Shown in pieces: positions 52,947 to 64,000 of a stretch of 64,000 nt of DNA (the first letter of the stretch is position 1; the number at the start of each line of letters is the position of its first letter). The position numbers and the translations under genes are program-made. Location of the stretch: NCBI GenBank assembly GCA_038093515.1, contig JBBPSI010000011.1:248001-312000 (forward strand). Reading direction: 5' to 3'. The stretch is from Butyriboletus loyo (Eukaryota > Basidiomycota > Agaricomycetes > Boletales > Boletaceae). The notes under the pieces were generated by a model that did no database searches, had not been told where the DNA came from, and worked only from the letters and a program-made list of their open reading frames with translations.

Positions 52947-53991
52947 CTATACCACTGTAGTCCAATGGACATTAGCAAGGCATAAATGGGGGAGGAGTAG
53001 GAAACCCACAAAGTACTGCGTTCACGCAGCCATCATTTTCCGGATTGTTGGTTATTTGTGCGTACTTGCCGAACACAACCTTGCCTCCAGTCGTCACCAT
53101 TCCCAACTCTGAGACGTTGACTTCAATCACTGTCCCCTTGGTCAAAACACCGAGCTGTGTATACATCGGCGATTGGGGGTTTTTCTTGACACCCAATATC
53201 TGCAACTGGAACGTTGCTTTCAGGTCGGCTGTTGAAACGATTGAATAATGATACCAAATTGACACTGCCTGCGCTCACGATGGGTGACGTTAGCTTTTTT
53301 GTATCGCAGAGCCATTGGTCTGATAAACCGTTCCATCTTGACAGGCTTTCGTGTAAAACCCTCGCCAACAAAGGTGGCCTTCGTCACCATTCGCTTCCAT
53401 GATTTGCTCTTATTCTTGCCGGTCTTGACGACCTTGAACATCTCATCTTCGGCAATGCCCCGAACCTTGGGTAGTGGTACGGAGTATTTTGCGGCCTTGT
53501 CTTTGCGTTTCTGTTTGATGGCCGATGAGAGTGCCTTGGCGTCTTTTTGGCCCTCGCGGTCGAGGAGATACGTAGGAAGGGCACCATCTGGCACGGCGGA
53601 AGAGTCCGCCTGCTTGATATTGCGTTCGTCGTGTGCTTTGAGTGTCTTCTTGAGCTGGACCTTTTCTGCGTGACGCTTCGCATGAAGGATTTTTGCCTTC
53701 AAGCCGAATGTCTTTTGGGTGACTGCGGACAATTTGTGGACTGCCCGGGCCTCCCTCTTACGCCTGAAGAGGTCAGTTTGGATTGATCGGACGGAAATAT
53801 CACTAGACAAACTGACTTCCGTTCGTAGTAGTCTAGTCGTCTGCCATGCCGTTTGATATGCTCCTCGATGTACTCGTTCTACAATTCGTGGATCAGACAG
53901 TGTGAAAGCTTTGCTATATCGCCCTATATACCTGCGGCTGTACGTGGTATCAGTAAAGGAACAGAGCATCGGCGGGTAGAGGACTTGCCAT
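52947..53991 (-). CDS. NSA2: 60S ribosome biogenesis factor NSA2
   Basis: Nucleolar assembly factor of pre-60S particles, needed for late 27S pre-rRNA processing. The body is nearly invariant: [140 protein letters not shown], then [20 protein letters not shown] and [15 protein letters not shown]. The family start MPQ is recovered only if the ATG at 53991-53989 is spliced through a GC-AG intron (53988-53938) to a 6-nt exon CCGCAG (53937-53932), then a normal intron (53931-53879). The last coding exon is 8 nt (52954-52947), restoring the LLV ending. It diverges from YIP1. Confidence 0.94.
53932..53937 (-). other. 6-nt microexon (Pro-Gln) of NSA2
   Basis: CCGCAG is flanked by TACAG on its 5' side and GTATAT on its 3' side. 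It supplies the Pro-Gln of the conserved MPQNEYIE N-terminus. The two flanking introns are 51 and 53 nt, and both contain a CTGAT branch-like site 14 or so nt before the acceptor. Confidence 0.7.
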
Positions 53992-54146
53992 CGTGCACGA
54001 AGTGTAGAGTCACAGGAGTACGGCAAGTGCCGAGCTCTGCAAGTAGCCGCCAACGCTGAAGCCACGGGCGCGGCTGAACACGACTACGACCGCGTCCTCG
54101 CTCAGAGTCCTTCCAGATCTATCATACCCACTCAAAACGACTCGTA
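53992..54146. promoter_or_regulatory. Divergent NSA2/YIP1 promoter region
   Basis: 155 bp lie between the two start codons. The spacer must serve both genes. No clear element was singled out. Confidence 0.45.
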
Positions 54147-55107
54147 ATGTGGCAAGACTCGAACAACCGTTATGGCGCGTCTTCCAGTCCTTACTACCCC
54201 ATGCCTGCCCAGCAAAACGTACCCCTCCAGTTCTACGCCGCAGGCTCTGACCAGGGCCAGTTCTATCCTGGATCGCGTTCAAGTTTAGAAGGCAACATGG
54301 GTACTTCAGCCTCAATGGCACCCGCAAGCGTCGCTCAGGCGTACGGCGGTACCATTCAACAGCCAAGTGGTTGGTGGACTGCCTTTGGCACTGGTGGGTT
54401 CGAAGGCGAGCCTCCATTACTAGAAGGTGAGTGCGACATATGGACGCTTGAGTTATCTGTTTCAAACCAAGCCCGCAGAATTGGGCATCAACTTCTCGCA
54501 TATACGCGTCAAATCCTTGACCGTCCTCAATCCACTCCAGCAAGTGGATGAACATATCATGGACGATGCCGACCTCGCGGGCCCTCTCCTTTTCTTCTTC
54601 TTGTTCGGAATGCTTCTGCTTCTGGTCCGTGATCTTTCTTTCGACAGTATCACCAGCCGACTTACAACATTCAATAGTCTGGAAAACCGCAGTTTGGCTA
54701 CATTTATGGTTTCGGTTTGTTGGGGTCGATGTCGATATACACGCTTCTCAATCTCATGTCCGACAAAGGCATCGATATTTACCGCGTCGTGTCTGTTTTG
54801 GGCTACTGCTTACTCCCAATGGTCGGCGTCGGTGCAGTAAGCGTAGTTGTGACCCTCGAGTATGTGTTGCCCGTCTTCTTTGAATTCGTTCGCTTACCGG
54901 ACACATGCACCTAGTGGATTTGTTGGCTACCTGCTCTCTTTGCTCTCAATCATATGGTGTACATTCTCTGCATCGGGCATTTTCGTAGCGGTGCTGCGCA
55001 TGTCGGAGCAACATCTGCTAGTTGCATATCCTGTCGGCCTGCTCTACGGATGCTTCGCGTTGCTGAGTGTTTTCAACGTAGGTGCCGGTGGATCCTCTGG
55101 TAGATAG
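54147..55107 (+). CDS. YIP1: YIP1-family Golgi/ER membrane protein
   Basis: Yip1/YIPF5-type protein that binds Ypt/Rab GTPases and acts in COPII vesicle formation and ER-Golgi traffic. The start at 54147 gives [20 protein letters not shown], a Gly/Ser/Gln-rich cytosolic N-terminus. After an intron comes the family block [40 protein letters not shown]. Five membrane segments follow: [31 protein letters not shown] with [48 protein letters not shown] and [19 protein letters not shown]. The DLAGPL and YGFGLLG motifs are diagnostic. Four exons. The protein ends shortly after the last helix. It converges with CSF1, with 164 bp between the stop codons. Confidence 0.94.
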
Positions 55108-55271
55108 ATTGCTCGCTTATTTATTCAACGACACACTCCCTCTCGCTCGACTGGACCCAAATGAACGCCAAATTAGCAATTCCATACTTTATGAACTATC
55201 ATCGTAATACTGAATGAGCGAATCGAGATTGAGACCGTATAAGATAGAGTAAAGTGATTAGAGCATATCTA

Positions 55272-58200
55272 CTAGTGGTTCCTTTTCGTCCTGTCCGACC
55301 TCAGCTGCTGGCTGTACAAGGTCAAGAGTGCCTCCATGATCTGCTCCAGTGGCATCGTCGCGTATTCGTGAACGTACTGAGGTAGTGAATCCTCGAGGTT
55401 AAACCCCGACTTTTTGAAGAAGGGATGCATCACATCTGGGGTGGCCTCCCCCAGCTGACGCATCGTCAACCGTTGTATCTTCCTTTCTCTAGGCTCGTAC
55501 ACCAATGTCAGTTTCCCAGGACCACTCAACGAACCAGGGGCTGCGGGCGGAGTGTTACCCTCCCCATCGTACGGTTGCGTAGACCGTCTGGCTGGGGAAG
55601 CAGAGCCCACCACGAAAATACCATCATCAGCAGGGGCAAAGGATATACTGGCCCCGACCTGGTTCTTCGTCGACAACAGCGGAATAGTGCTGTCTTCTGC
55701 GTGCGGTGCTGTGGATCCTGATGATACCTCTGTACCGGAACCTACACCCCTTTTTCTTGAAGACGGTCCAGGGGGACTGCTCAGCTGTGTGCTTGTTGAT
55801 CCCTGTACCTGCTCTAATTCCCTTGACAAGTTTTTCCGCAGTCCCGTGAGCCATGCATACAGCGCCATGTTTAGTGTGATGTAGATGTCTTCTGGGCTTT
55901 TGTCTCCTCCTTGAAATGTACTGTAGAAATCATACACCAGGCGGGTTGTAAAGTCTTGGACAGACTCTTCGGTGATCATCAGCATCTTCATGGAGGGTAG
56001 ACCAACAATGTTTGACTCGACGGGGTTCTTGAAGAGTGATGATACCCAGGATGGATCCTGTGAGACGGTGGCGGTCGACGGCAGAAGTGATTGAAGCTGA
56101 CTGAACTTGGAAATATCCAGAGAGGTGAATGACAAATGGACTTCTCTGCGAGACGGAAAACTGTCCTGTACGGTCCGGTTTAGACTAGCGTGCACATCAC
56201 GACCAATGAACTGCGCAAGTTCGGTATCCGCCATCGAGCGAGGGAACAGGATGAGTCTGAGCATCTCGAGCCTAAAGCTCATTTGTTGGCGAACCAGGTG
56301 AGAGATGTCTGTCTCTGCTTCCTTGAACTTGGTCCTGGCGGACTGCAAGAAAGCAGAGGCCACTGCCGTAAGTGGCTTGTCTGGCTGTGGACCTTGAGTA
56401 GCGCGGAAGGCCTCCGATTCTTGACTAGCTCCAGCCCGTTGAACGGCAATGTTTGCTTTGAATCTGTTTACATAGAGCATGAGCTTAGGGATGGTAGATA
56501 TAGTAGCCAAGGCAGTAATTTCTTTGCCATGAACAGTGAATGCAAGGAGAAGTGGCCGATCCTTGTGTCCAGTTGTTGAGATAAGCGACCAGTCGTCGTG
56601 AATATCCACCTGGATTGGATCCGCGCTGTAATTGAAATCAGTTATATTTTCTGTCACTTGGCAAGGGGAGACTGACCGGTAAACCAGTAAACGCTGATGC
56701 TCCGACTCCAGCTCAGCGCTCAAAGGACCACTAGTCATGGTGAGCTCTAATAACCTTGCGGAAGTGATTTTCGACAGCAGGACCTCCTCGTTCCTGCTGA
56801 GGGTGTGGAACATGCACTCCGCTACGGTGACATGGCCAGATATGTTCCCTTTCGCGAATATGGTAACATCTGCAATGGATAGAGACATTTCTCGACATCT
56901 TTCCGACAATTTCGTTCGGACGAGGGTGTCTTCCATGCTGAGCGTGACGTTGCTAATGGATTGGCCAAGGTCAACATTGACTTCGATTGAACGTATGCGG
57001 ATAATGATTGCTGTGGTGACTTCTTGCTTGACTACAGGACTAACGCTGCGTGGGGCAGGTGGGAGGGTTCCGGACGTCTCCGGAGATGTGTGCTCCGATG
57101 CGATAAGCGGAATACGGTCCAACCATACTGCCTTGAAGCACAGCATGTCCTGCAGGCGTGAAAAACGTATGCCGCCTGACATGTCGGTGCTTACGACCAA
57201 GGATATCGTGTTGTCAACGTTCCTGAGGGGACCTTCGGGCTTGGCAAATCCCAGCGAAAATGCAAGGTTACGGGTAGCTAGATTAACACAATCTTCGCTC
57301 AAGAACCCGTGCTTCAGGCCCACAGTGAGGCCATCGACGGAGCCGGTAAAGGTCACCCTGTTTGCGCCGGGAGAGATGCTCACCACAAACCCTCCGCTCT
57401 CCCACCGCAAGGCCGCCAGGACGTTGACATCAGGCTGGCAGGTAAACTCGAGGGTCGATTGGTCGATGCGGAGTGAAAAGTTGATCTGCAGTCTGGAGGT
57501 CTTCTGAAGGTCTGGCACTACGGCGGGAGGTGAGGAGGGTACCCGCTCACTGCCTTCAGATACCATAGAACGACTGGAGAGCTCGTTATGGTGGGTCGTC
57601 ATCCGCATGCGTATCTGCACGAAGTCGGTGATGTCCGAGACAAATGGTAGCAGAGTGGGCCTGAGAGTATTCTGACTAGAATGTATTTTGGCCTTGAAAA
57701 TCAGAATGGATGGTTGCAGTGGTCGAGGGATGGCGCTGACGTTTGGGGATGTTCGATACTCTATCCATGCGGACACGACTGGCAGTCTAATCAGCTCCGT
57801 GCCTGTCATTGGTAGAGAATCATCAACGTCGTCCGCGAATGCAGAAGACATCGCCCTCCCATGTCTCCCTTCGCTATGCACACGGATTTCTCCACTTTCA
57901 AAGACGAAGGCCCCAAAGATATTTGAGCTGGGTTGTTCATCGGCCAGAGAAATTGCGATGGGCAACGGCTCTGGGGGTGGAGGAGCTGTCCCTTTAGGAA
58001 TATTACTGGCGAGACGCTCCATCCGCTCTCTCCCTTGACAATAGACGTCGATTAGAGAGAAAACACAATCTGAGATAGAAGAATCGAGGTCCAGAATGAA
58101 ACCGGTGATATTGGCAGTGAACCAGATTTGGTGCTTGGAGAGTGATGTCTCAGAACGAAGCTGTGCCTTCATTTGGGGGTAAACCAAGCGATTGTGAGTT

Positions 58201-61200
58201 TGGTGGCTATCCGAATTGAAATCCGTGACTATATTCTGTCTAAATCTACGAGCAGTTCAGCTTGCGATCGCATATGAGCAAGAGCAGCCTACCGGTTAAC
58301 GAACTGGAAAGATAGTTCTCGGGTGCTCATCTGGCCTGCTTCTCCCTTCTGAGAACTGAATCTGATCCGTCGTACAGAAAATAAGAATGCGCGAATAGAT
58401 CCCAGATCTTGACTAGGCCATTGCGATAATCGATCCAATGCCAATGGAAAGGCCACCCCTATTCGCTCTATCTCCACCAATACGGTGTGCTTGCTTAGCC
58501 ACGATGGCTTGTCTGCATCGGAATTTGGTGTCTGAGATTCGAAAGTCCTCAGAATACGTCTAGTTTTCTCCTTGAATGCTTCCAATTCCGCAGCTCTTTG
58601 TTGCCTCCGGGCGAGCAGCTCAGCCTAGATATCATTAGACATGATATTGCATGGCGCGGAAAGATTCATACCTGGTGATAATCAATGAAGTCACCGAGCT
58701 CGCTGATTGAGCTTGGTTGCATGACGGCATGGATTTTCGGCACAGAAACTTTCAAGACCCCGTCATTCGCCGATGCGGTGATGTCGATGATCACGAATGC
58801 CGACTTCTCGTTAACGTCGAACCCATACTCATGGGAGGCCACACCTGTGTGCGGCGCTAGTGACAATGCGAGATTGCGGAGCTGAACTTTCCATTCCGAT
58901 TTATCGTTCTCTTTGCCAATATCTCCCCAGACATCTTGGCACTCCAGATGGAACACAGACGAGGGGCCTTCCAGGCCCAATCTGAAACCCTTGACGTTAA
59001 CGTGCACGATGAACTTGCCGGGTATTCCGGTTGCTCGGGTGGGCTTGGAGACGGCGGAATGTTTCTGACGAGTCTCTCGGATTAAATCCAGCAAGTCTGT
59101 AAAGTCTTGGCCAAACTTTTGCTGCACCACGAGGAGGGTGTCTATGTGAGTGGGTTTGATCATGATGTTCACGAAGTCTAGGGCACCAAGTAGCTCGATA
59201 CCACCCTTGCTTTGATGTCCTGTCAAAGTGAGGGCAGGCAAGATAAACTTGACTCGTGGAGATCCTGTGGAATTTTCCATGCTGTGAGACTTATAGGTTA
59301 TGGTAAATCCCTGCGACCCCAGTTGTAGACCAAAATCGTACGTCCGTTTCGACAGTGCAGTGGGCGAGGAAGAAGCGAATCCAGTCGTATCTTCTACGGT
59401 CCAAGACAACCATGTTCCTCTCATTACTTGAAGCGTGACACCTAGTCTAGCAATGCGTCCATTGACATGTAGGACAGTAGAAAGTCGTTCCGTGCTGTGC
59501 GCCAACGAGGGCTTAGATACCGTCGACATGCTATTGCGTTTCAATTCTGAGACAAGTGTCTCTGCCGTGGCCTCGACACCAGGCAGGAAGTCGGCTCGCC
59601 ACTCTTCCACGAAGCGGTACAGTCGGATAGCGCTGCGCGGAACGCTGACCAGAATCTCTTCAAGTCCGAAAATGATCCGCAGTGTTTTTGCTACTAGATC
59701 ATGGCGCTGGGCTGCGTCAATTCTCCCGTTGGCCAAAGCTAGTGAGGCCAGGATATCCATCTCAGAAATACCTGCATCGGCTCCCTTGGATCGGGCTCGG
59801 AAGTGGATAGCGTTAAACGCGAATACACCGCTTGCAGTCTCCGTCCAAACTTCCGGGCAAACGAGAGAGGAGGAGGAAAAATCTAGTGAAGAACCTGCGA
59901 CCTCGAAAGTGAGATTCTCTGCTCCAGCACGAATGTTCATGCTTCCAACATGGGTCACCAAGATGGTTTGGGATGGTGGACGGGTGGCCTGAGCAGGGCA
60001 ATCATCAGGTGTGATATCGTTTTGCCAATACTTATTGACACGGATTGCACCTTGAGCAAAGTCGACGAGGTGGGGGGAGGCAATCAGCGACACATCAGCA
60101 GCGCCAAGTATAGCAATTTGCTGAGTTGTTTGTGTAGGAAGTGAAATGTGAGGTCTCGAGTGAAACTGAATGAGCGTGTTAGATTGGTATTGAAATCGTA
60201 GCATGGAACTCGTTATGTAACTGTGAGACTTCGAGGAGGTCGACAATATAGTCAGGTGCATGGTTCCAATTCCACAGGCCACGGATGGTAGAGTGGAGGA
60301 AGGCTTCGTAGGGCTTGGATTTTTAGGGGGGAATAGCAGGTCCCAGAGGTTTGTATCCATCCCGTCGAGTGTATCCAAGTCTATCATAAGATTGGCTAAA
60401 CGAGATTTTATGAGCTGCCGCACTTCGTGGTCCCCGTTCCAATGCGAGGAGTCTGAGGTCAGGTCGTATTGTCGCAAACATGAGCGAAGGTAGAAAAAAA
60501 ATTTGAGTGGACCGTTTGTCCGCACAGCGTGTGGGAGCCCTCGCTGAACCAGAAATGATGGCTGTATGATGGAAAGGGGATCTACAGGAGTATCGTCCCT
60601 CGTGAACCAGAGAATATGGCGCACGAGGGCAAGTAATGATGTGGTGAATCCGGTTCTCCACTCTTGATAGATATTCGACAGCTTCCCTGCACGATGCTTC
60701 GCTGCGACCAGGAGGGAGGCTATATATTCCGGGTCTGATGGCCCAATCTGGACCGTGAAATTACTGCAAGAAATATCGATATGGGTATTCGAACAGCTTG
60801 CTTGGAAGGTGTACATCGACAAGTAGAACTCTGGCTGGGGAGATTCGAGAATGACGCCCGTGGTGGGTAGCCTACGAAGCCCAATGGAGAGTTCATCAAA
60901 GGTGGCTTGGACCAACACCGAATGCGCCTGTGAAATGGCCCGAATATGCAAATTCGTGAGTGAACTGTGGAAGATGACATCTACAGCCTGGTTGTCTCCA
61001 GGGCCGCCTGCGACAGATGATGGACCGGTGCTGCCCTTGTGCAAGAGAATCTGCTCCAATACCTGGATACGCGCGGAATGAACCGATATATCGAAAGCTG
61101 TAGACGGCGAGGAGATGCCTCTCTCCGAGGACACGAAATTAGACAATTGCCGCACAAGAACGACGTCCAAAATCAGTTCTGCACTGATATCCTACGCCAA

Positions 61201-64000
61201 GGTTGAGTTGGGTACCAATCAAAGACAAAGATTGCGTTACATGCTGTTCACTCTCATCCTTGAGGCGAGACAAAAGAACAAGCAAGAGTGGGGTGACGAG
61301 AACCTCGATACCATGGTCACACTGAATGCGAACCAAAGATCTTGAATCGGTAGAAATAGATAATTCCGCCTTGCGTGGATGGATCAAAGACGATGTTTTT
61401 GAGATGTTTTTAGGCCTGTGAAAGTTGAAGGTCGGTGGGTCCTAACATACCATGCAATCAAGTGCATAAGTCTTCTGGGTGAGTGTACGTACTCTTAGCA
61501 TGATGAAAGGCGAGCCTTCGCGGCTTGATATGTCGTCCAACGAGCACTCTCTATAACGCTTGGTGAATCGTTCGTAGTGATGGAGGATATTCTTTTCTGT
61601 AGGAATGTTCAGGTGACTCCGATATATCTCCTTACTACTTACCAGGACTTGCGGACCAGTCACTCTCCGACGATCGGTCGTCTGTTAAATCGGCATCATC
61701 CGACTCGTCGTCCGACATGGATAACTCAGAGTCATCTACATTGCTTGGTGAACTAGGTTGAAAGATGCGACTTCGTGCTAAACGTGCGTCCCTATCCGCT
61801 TCAGATATATTTTCACCGTCTGATTCCGACAGGTGGGAGAGCTGAGACCAACGAGGGAGAGGGCTGGGATATTGCTGTTGTCGCTGAACACCGGAATTCT
61901 GTACGCGGTTGAAACATGGGAGGATAAGTGGTGGAAGATAAAGATCGTTGCGATGCACACGGTAGGGTGGGCGACGTCGCCCACCGCGCCCTGAGGCGTA
62001 TGGCTTGCCCCAAAAGTTAACTCGGGCCTCCGTGAGTTGACTAAGCAAGTACTGAGCTCTCTGAGTCAAGAGGTCTTGCTCATGCAAGAATATATTCTGA
62101 GGATTGCAAGTTGTCTCGGGGCAAGTGAACGAGTCGAGTATGATGTCAAAGTCCATGGCAACAGCTTCAGACCACGATTTCCGGGAAGTGTCCGAAGTGA
62201 CCAAAGCTTTCACGGAGGCAAGAGGTAGCCTCAGACTGAGAAATTTGCCGCAAAGTTGACCCTGCAAGTCGTTCGTATGCAAAATAAGTCCTTTTGGCAC
62301 ATCCAAATCGACGGCAGCCGCCCCACCAAGGCAAGTGGCATTCAAAGCCTCCAATGATAGCTTCACGTACGTCACTAGAACGATCATCAGAAAAGTCATG
62401 TCGACAAAAGTCCACTCACAATCTGGATCAAGAGGGACACTGAATTCATCTGCAGGAGCGTTTGCGACATCCGTGAAACGTATTCGCAACACGTCAACGA
62501 CCGCCAGTAGAGCACGGCATTCCAATGGTGTTGCGATGGTTTTGACATGGCCCAGAGCAATTTCCCATACGCATACATACGTGCGTGTACGTGGTGGCGG
62601 CCCGAAAAGTCTATTGGCGGTGATGTTGATACCTAGGACAAATTGGCTTGTATCTGTGGATATTCTGATAATCACCTACCGTCGACGACAAGTGTCTCCT
62701 TGAAGAATCGTCTTCTATCATAGAAGAATTCATCTTCCGGACATGTCACCACAATACAGCCCCTGAGTTCACCAACATTGAGTGACATCTCTATAGCAAT
62801 ATGAGACACCCATCTGTGGTTACCGCAGTTGGAACTTACCCATAAAATAATCGTGCAACCGAAAATCGAGTTGTAATTCAGGGAATGCAAGGTACAGCGA
62901 AGTGCCAATGTCCTTTGCGGTCGCCATACCCGTATGTTTTTCAAAGCCAGGTAAACCCGCAGGAAGTAGCAGAGATCCATGTTGAACCGTTAAGGTTAAT
63001 TCGACTTGAAGCATGTTTGTCTGTACCTCATTTGAGGGAACAATCCACTCCTTGCGGCGCACACTCACCTTTCCTGGCCGCCACTTCTTCTCAATAGGAT
63101 CGCCGACTTCACCTCTGCTCCGTTTCTCCAAATACTCCGTCAGTGTGGAGAAGTGGGTGAATGCGCCAAAGTAATTGTCACGTAAAACCATGAAGTATCT
63201 GATCGCCCAGCCCAGAGTTTTCATGGCGACGTCACCGGCCTATTCTCAGATTCGCACATGAAAGAATCCCTTAGACAAGCAACGCACCAATATAGTAACT
63301 TTAAGCTGCTCGATGTTATCTGGGTGAACTTCCGCCCAGTAATGGTAGGTACCATCAATACGGAATTTGCCTGCTTGCATGATGTGATGCTCTTCGCCCT
63401 GGTTATAAAGGAACTGAGTGTTCCATTTGGGCAAGCATATGCAGACGGAGAGTTCTGGGATGTCAGCCGCAAAGGAAATGGTTGTAAATTCCGGGAGATA
63501 CACGTCCGACGGGATCGTCGCCATCGCCCAAAGCCGGGGGGCTCGTAGGTTAATCATAGCTTACAGCAGGTCATTGAGACAATCAGACCCACAGAAAGAA
63601 GACGCACGCACTGTTCTCGTCCTTGATCGAGGGCTTGTCGATGATATTCTGATCGTTGGCGCACAAGCTTAAACCAAAATGATGCAGGTGGACCTCCAAC
63701 GAGTAGAGAGTTGGCACAAAATGGTGCCATTCCGTGGGTTCACCACTGACCCAATCGCGTGAAAGGTCGGTAATCATGTTGATATGATCCCTCAGAAGAA
63801 CGATGACTGGCTGTCGCAAAGAGACAGAAAACAACCATTGACGCTCCGCATTCCATCTGAGGGGAGAAGGAAGCGCCGCAGAAACCTACACATAGTCAGG
63901 CCGAGATATATAAGATATGCTACTAGGTCTACTCACTCGACACGATTCTGCGGTGATAACTTTGATGTCATTCAAACTTGATGTGACCTCGATGGTATCA
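55272..64000 (-). CDS. CSF1: CSF1/BLTP1 bridge-like lipid-transfer protein, C-terminal part (5' end beyond window)
   Basis: Very large protein of the Csf1/Tweek/BLTP1 group. These form long hydrophobic grooves of repeating beta-groove modules that carry lipids between the ER and other membranes; yeast csf1 mutants fail at low temperature and in lipid supply. Only the part from the right edge to the stop is in the window, roughly 2,600 residues in many exons. Family blocks are SLRQPVIVLLRDHINMITDL and LCANDQNIIDKPSIKDENS near 63.8-63.6 kb. The middle is long, beta-rich and low in motifs. The C-terminal end, RQLGEATPDVMHPFFKKSGF, NLEDSLPQYVHEYATMPLEQ and IMEALLTLYSQQL near 55.47-55.29 kb, is the most conserved part of fungal Csf1. 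An acidic Ser-rich loop lies near 61.7 kb (DDSELSMSDDESDDADLTDD). The 5' part, including the N-terminal membrane anchor, is missing. Confidence 0.92.

Noticed and set aside
1..64000. CRISPR arrays, prokaryotic operons, phage or plasmid genes
   Set aside because: None seen. The spliced genes and short introns show a fungal nuclear chromosome.

Overview
The window is nuclear DNA of a filamentous basidiomycete, most likely an Agaricomycete. Genes are packed closely on both strands and cut by many introns of about 48-65 nt (GT-AG, a few GC-AG, branch points matching CTRAY). The Zn2Cys6 regulator has the zinc-cluster sequence typical of Agaricomycotina. No prokaryotic features, rRNA, tRNA or CRISPR were seen. 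Species cannot be named from this sequence alone. Boundaries below were worked out by hand from reading frames, splice sites and conserved protein blocks.

Layout. 0.4-1.3 kb: U2AF1 splicing factor (-). 1.3-3.8 kb: sparse DNA with one possible cysteine-rich mini-gene (+). 3.8-5.3 kb: Zn2Cys6 transcription factor (+). 5.3-10.0 kb: gene-poor stretch with an orphan exon-like block, a CACT microsatellite and a decayed minus-strand coding block. 10-25 kb: three tandem minus-strand genes, RPB3 (with a Trp-Gly-rich tail), a quinone oxidoreductase and the giant HECT ligase TOM1/HUWE1. From 25 kb the density is very high: SUB1 (+), ADCK1/MCP2-like kinase (-), RAD9 (-), ARH1 (+), a PH/coiled-coil protein (-), TIM17 (-), a CDCA7-type zinc-finger protein (+), SWS1/ZSWIM7 (-), TRM11 (+), an FLVCR-like MFS carrier (-), a WBP4-like U1-type zinc finger (-), RMT2 (+), a decayed pogo-like transposase end (-), a membrane protein (+), a DUF2461 protein (-), PRKRIP1/DUF1168 (-), NSA2 (-), YIP1 (+), and the C-terminal part of CSF1/BLTP1 (-), which runs off the right edge.

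Functionally this is mostly housekeeping. Splicing: U2AF1, WBP4-like, PRKRIP1. Transcription: RPB3, SUB1, the Zn2Cys6 factor. Translation and ribosomes: TRM11, RMT2, NSA2. Genome maintenance and chromatin: RAD9, SWS1, CDCA7-like. Mitochondria: TIM17, ARH1, ADCK1-like. Lipid and membrane traffic: YIP1, CSF1. Divergent pairs with very short spacers are common (RAD9/ARH1 34 bp, SWS1/TRM11 80 bp, NSA2/YIP1 155 bp, WBP4/RMT2 174 bp, TOM1/SUB1 261 bp).

The most unusual signals are the WG/GW-rich tail on a Pol II subunit, an NSA2 start codon joined to a 6-nt microexon by a GC-AG intron, the 34-bp RAD9/ARH1 spacer together with an ARH1 that lacks a mitochondrial presequence, and a CDCA7-type zinc finger combined with DDT/WHIM-like segments.
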